DNA from: Butyricimonas synergistica DSM 23225
GTDB taxonomy: Bacteria > Bacteroidota > Bacteroidia > Bacteroidales > Marinifilaceae
Direction of reading: 5' to 3'
Assembly (NCBI RefSeq): GCF_000379665.1
Contig: NZ_KB903374.1
Span: 1 to 64,000, forward strand
Length of the DNA stretch: 64,000 nucleotides
This document shows, one piece after another, positions 6,807 through 15,869 of this stretch. The stretch's first letter is position 1. Each line of letters begins with the position of its first letter. The translations under genes were made by a program, and so were the position numbers. The notes beneath the pieces were generated by a model. The model ran no database searches and was not told where the DNA came from. It saw nothing but the letters and a program-made list of their open reading frames with translations.

Positions 6807-7490
6807 CTATTTACGAGGACGATAAGTAATGTCAATTGTTTTGTCTGTTTGATCGAATGCTTTGTAACGTATTTGCAATTCTACGGAGTCTTTTACTTCG
6901 CCAAAGGTTTCTTTTAGTGGGAAACTCACGTAACCGTTTCTACTGGTGTTTTCCGGATCGTTGTAAGCGTTATGGCGGAATTCCAATAATACTTTTCCGT
7001 CTGCGGTTTCTCCTTCATGTTTGGTGAGGTTTACCATATGGGTAATTGTACTTCCCCCGCCATAGAAAAAACGGAATGTGATAAAGTCGTTAGCGATCCA
7101 GTATTCGGGTAATTCGATTGGATCCATACCCAGGCTGTCGCTGATGGATTCCTTGTACGGAACGATTGGTTTTGTCAGTAATTCTTGCAAACCGTTTACC
7201 TTCACGTAATGATCTACGGCAGATCCCGGGGTGGCATCTTGTAGAATCGTGAAGTCAGCAAATACACGTGTGTTGTTTTCTAGCGTGCGTGCGGGAACGT
7301 TTGACACGGATGGGAATAGAACCGGTCCTTTATCCAGTACGATTTGATATTCATTATCGCCTGTTTTTTCGATGGTTCCGAACTCTAACCAAAATTTGTC
7401 AAGGCTATACCCGTCGTCGTTGCAAGAGGAAAACGCAAGTGTAGTTATGATCAAAAAAATAATTAGCGTGAATGTGTTCTTGCTTTTCAT
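6807..7490 (-). CDS. NigD-like lipoprotein
   Basis: A 227-residue lipoprotein: the signal peptide ends in the lipobox AFSSC. After the Cys follow NDDGYSLDKFW and FGTIE, the usual opening of the NigD family, whose two beta domains are known from Bacteroidales outer-surface lipoproteins first described beside a bacteriocin-like (nig) locus. The C-terminal part (about 120-225) reads as a beta sandwich with VLLEFRHNAYND. The cellular role of the family is not established. It stands alone between the tRNAs and the pho genes with its own terminator. Confidence 0.88.
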   Translation of the reverse strand: MKSKNTFTLIIFLIITTLAFSSCNDDGYSLDKFWLEFGTIEKTGDNEYQIVLDKGPVLFPSVSNVPARTLENNTRVFADFTILQDATPGSAVDHYVKVNGLQELLTKPIVPYKESISDSLGMDPIELPEYWIANDFITFRFFYGGGSTITHMVNLTKHEGETADGKVLLEFRHNAYNDPENTSRNGYVSFPLKETFGEVKDSVELQIRYKAFDQTDKTIDITYRPRK

Positions 7491-7602
7491 TTTTTCCCTT
7501 TCTTATTACTAGTTGTTTTAAGCATCTATGTGATAGATGAATAATTATTGAAATGGTTGCGTCGAATAGTATTAAAATATTTCAAAAAAGCCTATTGCCG
7601 AT

Positions 7603-7645
7603 AATAAACGTAGAGATCACCTGAAGGGCAACCTCTATGTTTATT
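7603..7645. terminator. Stem-loop at the end of the phosphate operon
   Basis: AATAAACGTAGAG pairs with CTCTATGTTTATT (13 positions, one G-U). It lies 26 bp past the stop of the sensor kinase. There is no strong U-tract on the minus strand, so the terminator call is tentative. Confidence 0.5.
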
Positions 7646-7671
7646 TTAAAAGGAAGTGGGAGTTCCGTGTT

Positions 7672-9432
7672 TTAGAAAAGAGTTTTCTTCAACGAGAATA
7701 GAAATTCCAATCCCCCGTCTTTCCTGTTTTTGGCAGAAATATCGCCTTTATGGAAAAGTACAGCATTTTTCACGATGGAAAGACCTAGCCCGGAGCCTCC
7801 AGATTGGCGGCTACGTCCCTCGCATACCCGGTAGAAGCGTTCGAAGATACGGTTTAGGTGGTTTTCGTCGATGCCTCGTCCGGTATCGTAATAAGAGAAA
7901 TAATAGAACTCGTTATCCTCCGTGTAATTACTGATCCCGATCATGATATTTTCCCCGGCGTAGTTGATCGAGTTTTCTATCAGATTACGGAATATGGCGT
8001 ATATCAAGGTTTTGTTTCCCTCGATGGAGATTTTTGGGTCGACTCCGTTTTTTACCGTGATCTCGTGGGATACGATTGGTTCGTGCAAATCTGTGATTAC
8101 CTCTTGTAGTGTGCTGTGAATGTTAATTTGTTCTTTTTCAAACATTTCCGATGCTTCTTCCGTTTTGGTGATTAAAGCAATGTCACGGATCAGGTCGGAT
8201 AACCTCACGACTTGTGAATAGGTCCGTTCCAAGAAGAAACGTTGTTTATCGGGGGCTATATTTTGCTGTTCCAGTAAGGTTTCGATATAACCGCGGATAC
8301 TGCTCACGGGAGTTTTCAACTCGTGAGCGATATTGTTGGTCATCTCTTGTTTCAATAAACGGTTTTTCTCGTTGTCAGAGATATTGTTCAACGTGATCTC
8401 GAAACTATTATCCGTAAATATCAATACTTTAATGGCAAAATGTTTGCCGGCTTTACTGATCTTGTTCTGGTAAACCGGAATATTTGTTGTGTTGGGGTTG
8501 ACCGGCGTATTCTTTTGTAGAAAGGTGTTTACCTCCTTGAAATCAGGTTGACCGAGAAAACCTTCCACCTTGAAAGTAGGTTCATCCAAAATCGTATTTA
8601 GATATTGAATAAAATGCGTGTTCGCGTAGATCTTTTCCCCGTTGGCTGAAAAAATTGCGATACCTTCGTCGGAGTAATGGAAGTGGCGGAGCAATTTTTC
8701 TTGTTCCACGTTGATTTGTTTGTTACTTTCTTCCAGCAAGCGATAGCTATGGATGATTTTTTCTCCGATTTCGCCTAGTTCCGAGTGGGGGAAACGGATA
8801 TTCTTGTAGTTGATATTATGGTTCTCCGCGGCAATGATAAAGTCTTTCAAGCCGGAGATGGCTTTCCCGAACCGATCGGAAATATAAATCAACGAGAGCA
8901 ATGTGATAAAGAATAATAGTGTGATGAAATACAAGAACATATTGTCTGTTTTCAGAAAGTTTTGTACTTCAATATCGTAGGGAAGTGCGACCCGGATATA
9001 ATAATTGACGTAGTCTTTGGCATAGTAATAATATTCAATTCCCGTGCTTTGCGAGAGACGTATGGCGGTTCCTGTTTTTTGGATAGAGGCGGTTTGTATT
9101 TCTGGGCGTTGCAGATGATTTTCAATTTTTTTTCCCGTGTCGAGGTTGTTGTCGTATAGGACTTTCCCGTCGTGGTAAATAATAGTCAGGCGCAAGTTGG
9201 AGGGCATGAGTGTCAACACGCTGCTCAACGAGTCTGTTTCGTGTTTTTCAAGTAGGTGGTGTTGATGAATATAGCGGGCTATAATGTCGGAATAATCATC
9301 CAGCGTGGTGCGCAGAGTTTCTGTCTTGTATTCTTTTTCCCGATTCTGTTGGAAAAAGATAATCACGATTGTGAATGCTGCAAATACAATGAAGAAGTAG
9401 ATAAACAACTTCTGTTTATAGGATAATTTCAT
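7672..9432 (-). CDS. phoR: PhoR-like sensor histidine kinase
   Basis: A 586-residue membrane kinase. One helix near residues 9-28 and another near 165-185 enclose a periplasmic sensor part. Then come a linker and PAS-like region (about 245-350), the phosphoacceptor box NIAHELKTP near residue 370, the N box NLIENSINYA, the G1 box DTGRGIDE and the G2 box GGSGLGLSIV. It is last in a row with the response regulator, PhoU and the Pst transporter, so it almost surely signals phosphate status. The gap to the regulator gene is 24 bp. Its length matches Bacteroidales PhoR proteins. Substrate sensing itself cannot be read from the sequence; it probably listens to Pst through PhoU. Confidence 0.9.
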   Translation of the reverse strand: MKLSYKQKLFIYFFIVFAAFTIVIIFFQQNREKEYKTETLRTTLDDYSDIIARYIHQHHLLEKHETDSLSSVLTLMPSNLRLTIIYHDGKVLYDNNLDTGKKIENHLQRPEIQTASIQKTGTAIRLSQSTGIEYYYYAKDYVNYYIRVALPYDIEVQNFLKTDNMFLYFITLLFFITLLSLIYISDRFGKAISGLKDFIIAAENHNINYKNIRFPHSELGEIGEKIIHSYRLLEESNKQINVEQEKLLRHFHYSDEGIAIFSANGEKIYANTHFIQYLNTILDEPTFKVEGFLGQPDFKEVNTFLQKNTPVNPNTTNIPVYQNKISKAGKHFAIKVLIFTDNSFEITLNNISDNEKNRLLKQEMTNNIAHELKTPVSSIRGYIETLLEQQNIAPDKQRFFLERTYSQVVRLSDLIRDIALITKTEEASEMFEKEQINIHSTLQEVITDLHEPIVSHEITVKNGVDPKISIEGNKTLIYAIFRNLIENSINYAGENIMIGISNYTEDNEFYYFSYYDTGRGIDENHLNRIFERFYRVCEGRSRQSGGSGLGLSIVKNAVLFHKGDISAKNRKDGGLEFLFSLKKTLF

Positions 9433-9456
9433 TGGAAATAATTTATGTATTAACTT

Positions 9457-10134
9457 TTAAAGTTCTATGCAATAGCCATATCCGGAACGATTGACAATAT
9501 GTTTCCCCTGGTCCCCGAGTTTTTTTCTCAGTCGGGTAATGTGGACATCGACAGTACGTTCCAGCACGTAACTGTCGTCATTCCATACTTTGTTGAGAAT
9601 ATCTTCGCGGGAATAGATTCTACCGGGCGATTGTGCCAGCATATTTAATATCTCGAACTCTTTTTTAGTGATAGGGACAATACTATTGCGGATGGACACG
9701 CACTTGGTACTTTGGTCTATGTGCATTTCCCCCACGTCGATGATGATCTTCTTACTTTCCGGGGTGCCTGTCCTTTTCAGCACGGCTTTTACCCGTGCGG
9801 ATACTTCTTTTATCGAGAAGGGTTTGGATATGTAATCATCCCCGCCGATGTTGAAACCGGTGAGCATATCGTTTTCTGTGTCTTTGGCGGTGAGGAAGAT
9901 GATAGGGGTGGAGTTTTGCATATCTCTACGTAATTTCTCCGCCATCTTGAAACCGGACATCCCGTCCATCATGACGTCCAGTAATATGAGGTCATATTCT
10001 TCGGAGAGCATTTTCAAGGCTTGCTCCGCGGAAGGGGCAGTGTCGACTGTATAGCCTTCGCTTTCGAGGTTGAATTGCAGGATTTCTCTTAAATCTGCTT
10101 CGTCGTCGACGACTAAAATGCGTTGTTTGTCCAT
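9457..10134 (-). CDS. phoB: PhoB-like response regulator (OmpR family)
   Basis: A 225-residue two-domain regulator. The receiver has the acidic pair DDE near residues 10-12, the phosphoacceptor Asp near 53 in LILLDVMMDG and the conserved Lys in YISKPFS. The C-terminal winged helix (about 130-225) has the OmpR-type ending ERTVDVHITRLRKKL. It lies 10 bp downstream of phoU and directly ahead of the kinase gene, so kinase and regulator are a pair. It is expected to activate phosphate-starvation genes, including this operon. Confidence 0.93.
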   Translation of the reverse strand: MDKQRILVVDDEADLREILQFNLESEGYTVDTAPSAEQALKMLSEEYDLILLDVMMDGMSGFKMAEKLRRDMQNSTPIIFLTAKDTENDMLTGFNIGGDDYISKPFSIKEVSARVKAVLKRTGTPESKKIIIDVGEMHIDQSTKCVSIRNSIVPITKKEFEILNMLAQSPGRIYSREDILNKVWNDDSYVLERTVDVHITRLRKKLGDQGKHIVNRSGYGYCIEL

Positions 10135-10144
10135 AATTCCAAAT

Positions 10145-10822
10145 TTAATTGTTATGAATATGTTTTGCGTTCTTCCCTTCCATGAGATAGATTGCTGCCT
10201 CCGCTATATTTGTGGCGTTGTCGCCGATCCGTTCGATGTTGTACGATATGCTGCTTAGTGACAGGGCGTCCAACAAATCTTGGTCTTTGACGGTTTTACC
10301 CACGAAATGAAGAGGAATCCCGTGAATGATTTCCTTGTGATTCTTGTCCACGATATCATCTGTTCGGATAATCTCTTTCGCCAGGTTCTCGTCTTCACAC
10401 GTGAAAGCAAAGATAGCATTTTGTGTCATTTTTTTCACGATTTCCAGTTGTTCGTGAATGATTTTCAGGAATAGCGTGTATAAACTGCCTTTGGGATCTA
10501 CTTCCCGCAAGAAATCTGCAATGTTAAGAAGCAAGTCGCCGATTCTTTCCAGGTAAGCTGTCATATCATGATAGGACATGATTTTTCGGCAATCGCTTGC
10601 ACGTGGACAGTAAAGTACGATGGAATTGATGATTTCATCCCGAATTTTTACTTCAAGACTGTCGATGATGACTTCGTTTTGTTCTATCGAGGAATGTAAT
10701 TCCGTGTCTTTATTGCTTTCCGTGAGGGTGTACACGAGTTCCATCTGCTGGATAACCACCGTGGACAGCACTTCAAAATCTTCTTTTATTTTTTCGAGGT
10801 ATTTTTCTCTGATTGTAGTCAT
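10145..10822 (-). CDS. phoU: Phosphate signalling protein PhoU
   Basis: A 225-residue all-helical protein of the usual PhoU length, with two similar three-helix bundles. Metal-binding acidic clusters are visible, for example ERIGDLLLNIADF and ERIGDNATNIAEA, each with the E-R-I-G-D core of the family. PhoU links the Pst transporter to the sensor kinase and keeps the regulon off when phosphate is plentiful. Its place between pstB and the two-component genes fits this exactly. Confidence 0.95.
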   Translation of the reverse strand: MTTIREKYLEKIKEDFEVLSTVVIQQMELVYTLTESNKDTELHSSIEQNEVIIDSLEVKIRDEIINSIVLYCPRASDCRKIMSYHDMTAYLERIGDLLLNIADFLREVDPKGSLYTLFLKIIHEQLEIVKKMTQNAIFAFTCEDENLAKEIIRTDDIVDKNHKEIIHGIPLHFVGKTVKDQDLLDALSLSSISYNIERIGDNATNIAEAAIYLMEGKNAKHIHNN

Positions 10823-10867
10823 GATATATAAGATATAAGCTAAAAGTTAAAAACTATAGATTCAGAG

Positions 10868-10945
10868 ATTGGTGATTCAATGATTACTAAAAGTATTAGC
10901 CTTGTGCGGTTGGAATCACTTAATCTGAAATCATAAATCACGAAA
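10868..10945. repeat. Intergenic AATCATAAATC-type repeat between pstB and phoU
   Basis: The gap contains GGTGATTCAATGATT, GAATCACTTAATC and AATCATAAATCACG. Related words occur in the other pst gaps and between rpoB and rpoC. They can fold back on themselves. Confidence 0.6.
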
Positions 10946-11713
10946 TTATCCGAACTGTCCTGTCAAATATTCTTCCGTGCGTTTGTCGCTCGGGTTGGTG
11001 AACATCTTCTGCGTTTCGTCATATTCGATGAGATTCCCGAGATACATGAACATGGAGTAGTCCGAAATACGTGCGGCTTGCGACATATTGTGTGTGACGA
11101 TCATGATTGTGAATTCTTTCTTCAGGTCAAGCAGTAGTTCTTCGATGCGATTCGTGGCAATCGGGTCAAGTGCAGAAGTCGGTTCGTCCATCAGGAGTAC
11201 CTGAGGTTTTAACGAGAGAGCTCGAGCAATACACAAGCGTTGTTGTTGTCCCCCGGAAAGAAAAGTTCCCTTTTTGAATAAAGAGTCTTTTACTTCATCC
11301 CATAAACCCACATTTTTCAAGCTTTGCTCCACGAGTTCGTCTTTTTCCCGCTTGGGTAGAGATATGCCGTTCAGCTTATACCCGGCAATCACGTTGTCAT
11401 AGATACTCATGGTAGGAAAGGGGTTCGGTCGTTGGAATACCATTCCCGCCATACGGCGTACTTCCATGGGATTTGTTTTTAATATATTCTTCCCGTTCAG
11501 CAGGATCTCCCCGGTCGTTTTTATGTCCGGGTATAGCTCGTGCATTCGGTTGATAGCTCGTAATAAAGTGCTTTTCCCGCATCCGGAGGGTCCCATGATT
11601 GCCGTGATCTGTTTCTCCGCTATGTCAGCACTAACCGATTCCACGGCATTCTTCCCGGGAGTGTATGATATGGAAACGTCTTTTAGTTGTAGTATTGGAT
11701 TTGTGATAACCAT
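10946..11713 (-). CDS. pstB: Phosphate ABC transporter ATP-binding protein PstB
   Basis: A 255-residue ABC ATPase. Walker A is GPSGCGKST near residue 40, the signature is LSGGQQQRL and Walker B with the catalytic Glu is VLLMDEPTSALD. The EYDETQKMF-like C-terminal end is typical of PstB. It powers uptake of inorganic phosphate through PstA and PstC. It sits between pstA and phoU on the same strand. Length and motifs are complete. Confidence 0.97.
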   Translation of the reverse strand: MVITNPILQLKDVSISYTPGKNAVESVSADIAEKQITAIMGPSGCGKSTLLRAINRMHELYPDIKTTGEILLNGKNILKTNPMEVRRMAGMVFQRPNPFPTMSIYDNVIAGYKLNGISLPKREKDELVEQSLKNVGLWDEVKDSLFKKGTFLSGGQQQRLCIARALSLKPQVLLMDEPTSALDPIATNRIEELLLDLKKEFTIMIVTHNMSQAARISDYSMFMYLGNLIEYDETQKMFTNPSDKRTEEYLTGQFG

Positions 11714-11717
11714 ATTA

Positions 11718-11794
11718 ATTACGTGATTATGTGATTTATGATTATGTGATTTTTTGACTGAATCTCAGAATCGCCAATCATTGAATCACTGAAT
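11718..11794. repeat. Intergenic AATCATAAATC-type repeat between pstA and pstB
   Basis: The gap reads as repeats of GTGATTATGTGATTTATGATT followed by inverted-sense words such as CAATCATTGAATCACTGAAT. No gene fits here. Confidence 0.6.
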
Positions 11795-12658
11795 TTATTG
11801 AATTCTCCATTTTTTCGCGATTTGTTTTGCAATAATATTAAGTGATAATATCAAAATCAGTAGGAAGAGAGATGAACTCCAAATCATATCTATCAAATTG
11901 GGGTCGTTGTAGAATTCCCAGATTAATAGAGGAACTGCGCTAGTCGGTTTTACGATATCCCAGTTGATTGTGGTACTTCCCAGGGCGGTAAGCATAAGTG
12001 GGGCGGTTTCTCCCATCACGCGGGATATGGCGAGTAGTATGCCCGTGAACAATCCCCCGAAAGCTGCCGGTAGCAATACTTTGAGTATGACACTGGTATA
12101 TGAAGCCCCGAGAGCAAGCCCGGCTTCTTTCAGGCTGCCTGGTAACATTTTTAATGTTTCTTCTGTCGAGCGAACGATGAGGGGAAGCATCATAATACTT
12201 AGTGCTACGCTTCCTGCCAGGGCGGAGTAACTTCCGATCGGTTTGACAATCCAGGCATAGGCGATAATACCAATCACGATAGAAGGGCTGCCTTGTATCA
12301 AGTCGGTTAGAAACCGGGTGATGTAGGAAAACTTCGTTTTCGGATGTTCCGATAGATGGATGCCTACCAAAATGCCGATCGGTATTGCGATAATAGCTGC
12401 CAGCACGACCATAAGTAAGGTCCCTGTGATCCCGTTGGCTATACCCCCGGGAATAATGTCCCCCGTGTTGCGTGCTAACATGGCATCCAGTGTGCTCGGG
12501 GCACTCTCCGTGAAGAAGTTCCAGTTGATCTGTTTGTAGCCTTTTTTGATTAATTCCCATATAATTGCGAATAACGGTACTACGGTCAATGAGGCGAGAA
12601 AACAGGTTACGTAGAAGAATGTCTTGTCTTTTATCGTTCTATATTTTAAACTGCTCAT
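11795..12658 (-). CDS. pstA: Phosphate ABC transporter permease PstA
   Basis: A 287-residue inner-membrane protein with about six membrane helices. The cytoplasmic loop EAGLALGASYTSVILKVLLP is the EAA motif that docks with PstB. The phrase GDIIPGGIANGITGTLLMV near residue 65 is typical of PstA. Together with PstC it forms the phosphate channel. It starts 8 bp after the pstC stop, so the two are translated together. Confidence 0.95.
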   Translation of the reverse strand: MSSLKYRTIKDKTFFYVTCFLASLTVVPLFAIIWELIKKGYKQINWNFFTESAPSTLDAMLARNTGDIIPGGIANGITGTLLMVVLAAIIAIPIGILVGIHLSEHPKTKFSYITRFLTDLIQGSPSIVIGIIAYAWIVKPIGSYSALAGSVALSIMMLPLIVRSTEETLKMLPGSLKEAGLALGASYTSVILKVLLPAAFGGLFTGILLAISRVMGETAPLMLTALGSTTINWDIVKPTSAVPLLIWEFYNDPNLIDMIWSSSLFLLILILSLNIIAKQIAKKWRIQ

Positions 12659-12666
12659 TTTTTTTA

Positions 12667-13518
12667 TTAGTTAAGTTTCTTTATAACGAGTTTTGCGACT
12701 AAGTTTATGATTGCAGTGATCAAGAACAAAAGTAACCCGATGGCAATGAGCGAACTTAATTTTAAGCCGTCAGCCTCGCCGAATTGATTTGCGATAATAC
12801 TTGCCATCGTGTTGCCCGTGTCGGCAAGGGACGTGGGGAGGTTGTTCGTGTTTCCGATCAACATGGTTACCGCCATCGTTTCACCCAAGGCTCGTCCCAA
12901 GGCGAGAATATAACTGGCAAATACACCGGAACCTGCAGCGGGGAAAGTAACGCTTCTGATTACTTCGTAGCGGGTTGCGCCTAAGCTGTATGCTGCTTCT
13001 TTCAGTTCGTTGGGAACCATTGAGATAAATTCGCCACTGAGGGAAGAAGCATAAGGTATAATCATGATTGCCAGGATGATGGAAGATGTTAGTATCCCGA
13101 ATCCTTGTGCGTTTACCCCCATTTCTATGATCAGCGGGCGGAACGTGTAGAAGCCCCATAAGCCGTAAACGATGGAGGGTATTCCTGCCAGCAAGTCAAT
13201 GATGGAACTAATAAAGGAGGCTATCTTTTTACCCCTGAAGAATTCCCCGGTGAAAAGAGCAACGGGTAGGGAGAACGGGATGCAGAAGATTAACGCCAGA
13301 AAAGAGGTTAATAATGTCCCTACAATGAACGAAAGGGCTCCGTAGGTTTCTCTATCCGGATGTGGGTTCCATTCCGTTGAACCGATGAATTGGAAGAATC
13401 CGTAATGACCGAAAGCAGACAGGGAGCCACTCACGAGGGAGTAGATCATCCCGGCGCTGATCAATAAAATCAGGATGCAACAAATGGAAAGTAGCCGTTT
13501 GAAAATAATATCACGCAT
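12667..13518 (-). CDS. pstC: Phosphate ABC transporter permease PstC
   Basis: A 283-residue membrane protein with about six helices. It contains AGIPSIVYGLWGFY and the EAA loop EAAYSLGATRYEVI, both characteristic of PstC, and ends with a helix and basic tail. It pairs with PstA. The gap to pstS upstream is 98 bp and is filled by a hairpin repeat. Confidence 0.95.
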   Translation of the reverse strand: MRDIIFKRLLSICCILILLISAGMIYSLVSGSLSAFGHYGFFQFIGSTEWNPHPDRETYGALSFIVGTLLTSFLALIFCIPFSLPVALFTGEFFRGKKIASFISSIIDLLAGIPSIVYGLWGFYTFRPLIIEMGVNAQGFGILTSSIILAIMIIPYASSLSGEFISMVPNELKEAAYSLGATRYEVIRSVTFPAAGSGVFASYILALGRALGETMAVTMLIGNTNNLPTSLADTGNTMASIIANQFGEADGLKLSSLIAIGLLLFLITAIINLVAKLVIKKLN

Positions 13519-13542
13519 AAAATAACTTATTGAGTGATTTGA

Positions 13543-13610
13543 TGATTTACGATTAAGTGATTTTCAAGAATGAAAATTCAAGAATCACTTAATCATGAAA
13601 TCGTAAATCA
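13543..13610. repeat. Hairpin-forming intergenic repeat between pstS and pstC
   Basis: TGATTTACGAT at 13543 pairs with ATCGTAAATCA at 13600, and GATTAAGTGATT at 13551 pairs with AATCACTTAATC at 13583. The words are the same as in the other pst gaps. Confidence 0.7.
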
Positions 13611-13616
13611 CCTAAT

Positions 13617-14675
13617 TTACTTGAGGACTTGTTTGCCCTCGAAACTTATAGAGTTTAATAGTGCTTTGGCGTTGTCCACCGCGGATTTCGGAAGTGGAGA
13701 GTAATGTACTTTTGTCGTCAACGCTTGTGCTTCGGGACTTAGCATCCAGTCCAGTAATTGGGCAGTAGCTTGTGCTTGAGCCAAAGTTCTGTTAGAATAC
13801 GCTTGTTCTTTGTAAAGGATAATCCAGGTGAAGCAACTAATCGGATAGGCATCCGGGGCGGACGAATTAGTAATCATGGTACGTGTGTCTGCCGGGATGT
13901 CACCTTTGGCTGCCGCGGAAATGCTTTCCGTGTTTGGCGTGATAAAGTTGCCGGAGCTATTTTTCATTTGTGCCATCGGGATATTCAGGGAGAAAGCGTA
14001 TTCCGACCCGATGTAACCGATGCTGCCGGGAGTTTGGCTAATGGTTCCGGTTACACCTGGGTTGCCTTTTGCTGCAAGTCCCACGGGCCATTTCAGTGAT
14101 TTCCCGGTACCCATGTTGTCTTTCCAATCGTTGCTGACCTTGGTTAGATAATCGCTGAAAACGAATGTCGTACCACTACCATCCGAACGATACACTGGGG
14201 TCAGCTCTTTGTCCGGAAGGATTATGCCGGGATTCAATTCTTTGATCTTGGCATCATTCCATTTGGTGATTTTGCCTAAATAAATATCGGCAATCACCTC
14301 TCCCGAGAGTTTCAAATCTTTCACTTCCGGCAGGTTATATGCCAGCACCACGGCTCCCATGCAAGTCGGGATGTGTATCGTGGCGTAAGGCATTTCTTGT
14401 ATTTCGGCGTCAGAAAGATAAGCATCCGATCCCCCGAAGTCAACAATTTTATCTTTCAAGCTTCTGATTCCGCCGCCGCTACCGATACCCCCGTAGGTCA
14501 CGGTGTTTCCGGTTTTCTCCTGGTAGGTTTTGAATGCCAGGTTGTAGAATGGCAATGGGAAAGTTGCCCCGGCAGCTGCGATGTTCATTTTCTTATCCTC
14601 GGAACCCTTGTTTTTCTTGGAGTTTCCGCAAGATGCAATCGCGATAGCAAGAAGAATAATAAATAAGTTTTTCAT
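13617..14675 (-). CDS. pstS: Phosphate-binding lipoprotein PstS
   Basis: A 352-residue protein with a lipoprotein signal ending in AIASC. The mature part opens AAAGATFPLPFYN, then GGIGSGGGIR and RSDGSGTTF, which carry the Ser, Gly and Thr residues that grip phosphate in PstS proteins. It delivers phosphate to PstC-PstA. As a lipoprotein it is probably held at the inner membrane facing the periplasm. It is the first transporter gene after the porin gene, 99 bp downstream of it. Confidence 0.95.
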   Translation of the reverse strand: MKNLFIILLAIAIASCGNSKKNKGSEDKKMNIAAAGATFPLPFYNLAFKTYQEKTGNTVTYGGIGSGGGIRSLKDKIVDFGGSDAYLSDAEIQEMPYATIHIPTCMGAVVLAYNLPEVKDLKLSGEVIADIYLGKITKWNDAKIKELNPGIILPDKELTPVYRSDGSGTTFVFSDYLTKVSNDWKDNMGTGKSLKWPVGLAAKGNPGVTGTISQTPGSIGYIGSEYAFSLNIPMAQMKNSSGNFITPNTESISAAAKGDIPADTRTMITNSSAPDAYPISCFTWIILYKEQAYSNRTLAQAQATAQLLDWMLSPEAQALTTKVHYSPLPKSAVDNAKALLNSISFEGKQVLK

Positions 14676-14774
14676 TTTCTAATCGTATTAATTTCAACAT
14701 CTATTGATTCATTTTTACAATGCAAGTTTAGATGAATCTTGTTACATGAATGTTGCACGAATGTTACATTCATG

Positions 14775-15755
14775 TTACAACTTGAATTCGATGTTTAAAT
14801 AGACGAAAGCGCTTGATTTACCGTCACGGGGATTCCATGTTGAGAAGTTCGGGGCGATTTTCAATTGTTTGATTGGTGAATATTGGATACCTGCCAAGAT
14901 TCTTTGACCGTCTGTGCTGCTCCAATCGTCTTTAGAAGCTAGATTGTCGTATCTCCCGAAGATGTCAAACTTGTCAGCTAATTTTACCGTGGAATAAATG
15001 GAGAAACCGTTTTGGTCTTTGTCTTTTTTGGATTTCGAGTTGAACATTTGGTTGTATTCGGCTCCAAGAGAGAATAATTTGTGTTTGTAACCAGCAAAGA
15101 AAGCTAAGCTCTGTTGACTCTCGATCCCATCGCCGTCGCCATTTTTACCGGCAATGTCATAGTAAGCACGAACGGTCAGACCTTCTACCGGGAATAATGT
15201 AGTCCCGAGAGCGTATCTGTATTTGTTGTCGCCATTCAGTTTTTTGTAACCCTCACCGTTACTGATCGTGATGTCAGCAGACAGCCATTTGGCAAATTTG
15301 TATTTTCCCAAGATACCCATGTCTGCGCTGGAACCGAATTTGTATTCGTCTTGGAATGATTTCATGATATAACGGTATCCCCAGAATTTTTCCTGCACGT
15401 TGAATTGTTCCAATCCGATCAACCCGAAGTCCAGCGTGAAATCTCCTGTTTTCCAGCTTAACATGGCATTCTTGAGGTAAGCTACTCTTTCAAGGTCAGC
15501 ACCGTCTACTTTGGTGGAACCCATATCGAATACTACTTTACCGCTTAATTTCTCGGTGAGGGAGAATTGATACCCAAGATAAGCACGGTCTAGTGCGAAA
15601 CCGGATTCTTTGTTTGCGTTTCCTAATCCTGCATGATAATTCGCGAAAACAGTAACGATAGGCTTTCCTGTAATTTGAAATTTTTTTTTTTCTTCTTGTC
15701 CGAAACTGCTCAAGCAAGCAATGATCAAAACCACACTCATTAAAATCTTTTTCAT
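14775..15755 (-). CDS. Phosphate-selective porin (OprO/OprP-like)
   Basis: A 326-residue outer-membrane protein with a signal peptide cut after SSFGQ. The rest is amphipathic beta strands of about ten residues, and it ends YLNIEFKL with an aromatic/hydrophobic C-terminus as in barrel proteins. FDLGLIGLEQF-like and AGYKHKLFSLGAEY-like strands resemble the OprO/P family found next to pst genes in Bacteroidota. Its position at the head of the operon supports a role in letting phosphate across the outer membrane. Selectivity is inferred from context, not from visible binding residues. Confidence 0.8.
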   Translation of the reverse strand: MKKILMSVVLIIACLSSFGQEEKKKFQITGKPIVTVFANYHAGLGNANKESGFALDRAYLGYQFSLTEKLSGKVVFDMGSTKVDGADLERVAYLKNAMLSWKTGDFTLDFGLIGLEQFNVQEKFWGYRYIMKSFQDEYKFGSSADMGILGKYKFAKWLSADITISNGEGYKKLNGDNKYRYALGTTLFPVEGLTVRAYYDIAGKNGDGDGIESQQSLAFFAGYKHKLFSLGAEYNQMFNSKSKKDKDQNGFSIYSTVKLADKFDIFGRYDNLASKDDWSSTDGQRILAGIQYSPIKQLKIAPNFSTWNPRDGKSSAFVYLNIEFKL

Positions 15756-15869
15756 TTGTCTAAATTTTAGTCATTAATAAATAATTGAAAACCTCTTGTT
15801 TTCGGTGACTAAAGTAGATTGAAAAGATTTCTAAAAAGATACATTTTAATTACAACAATGTTACATTTT

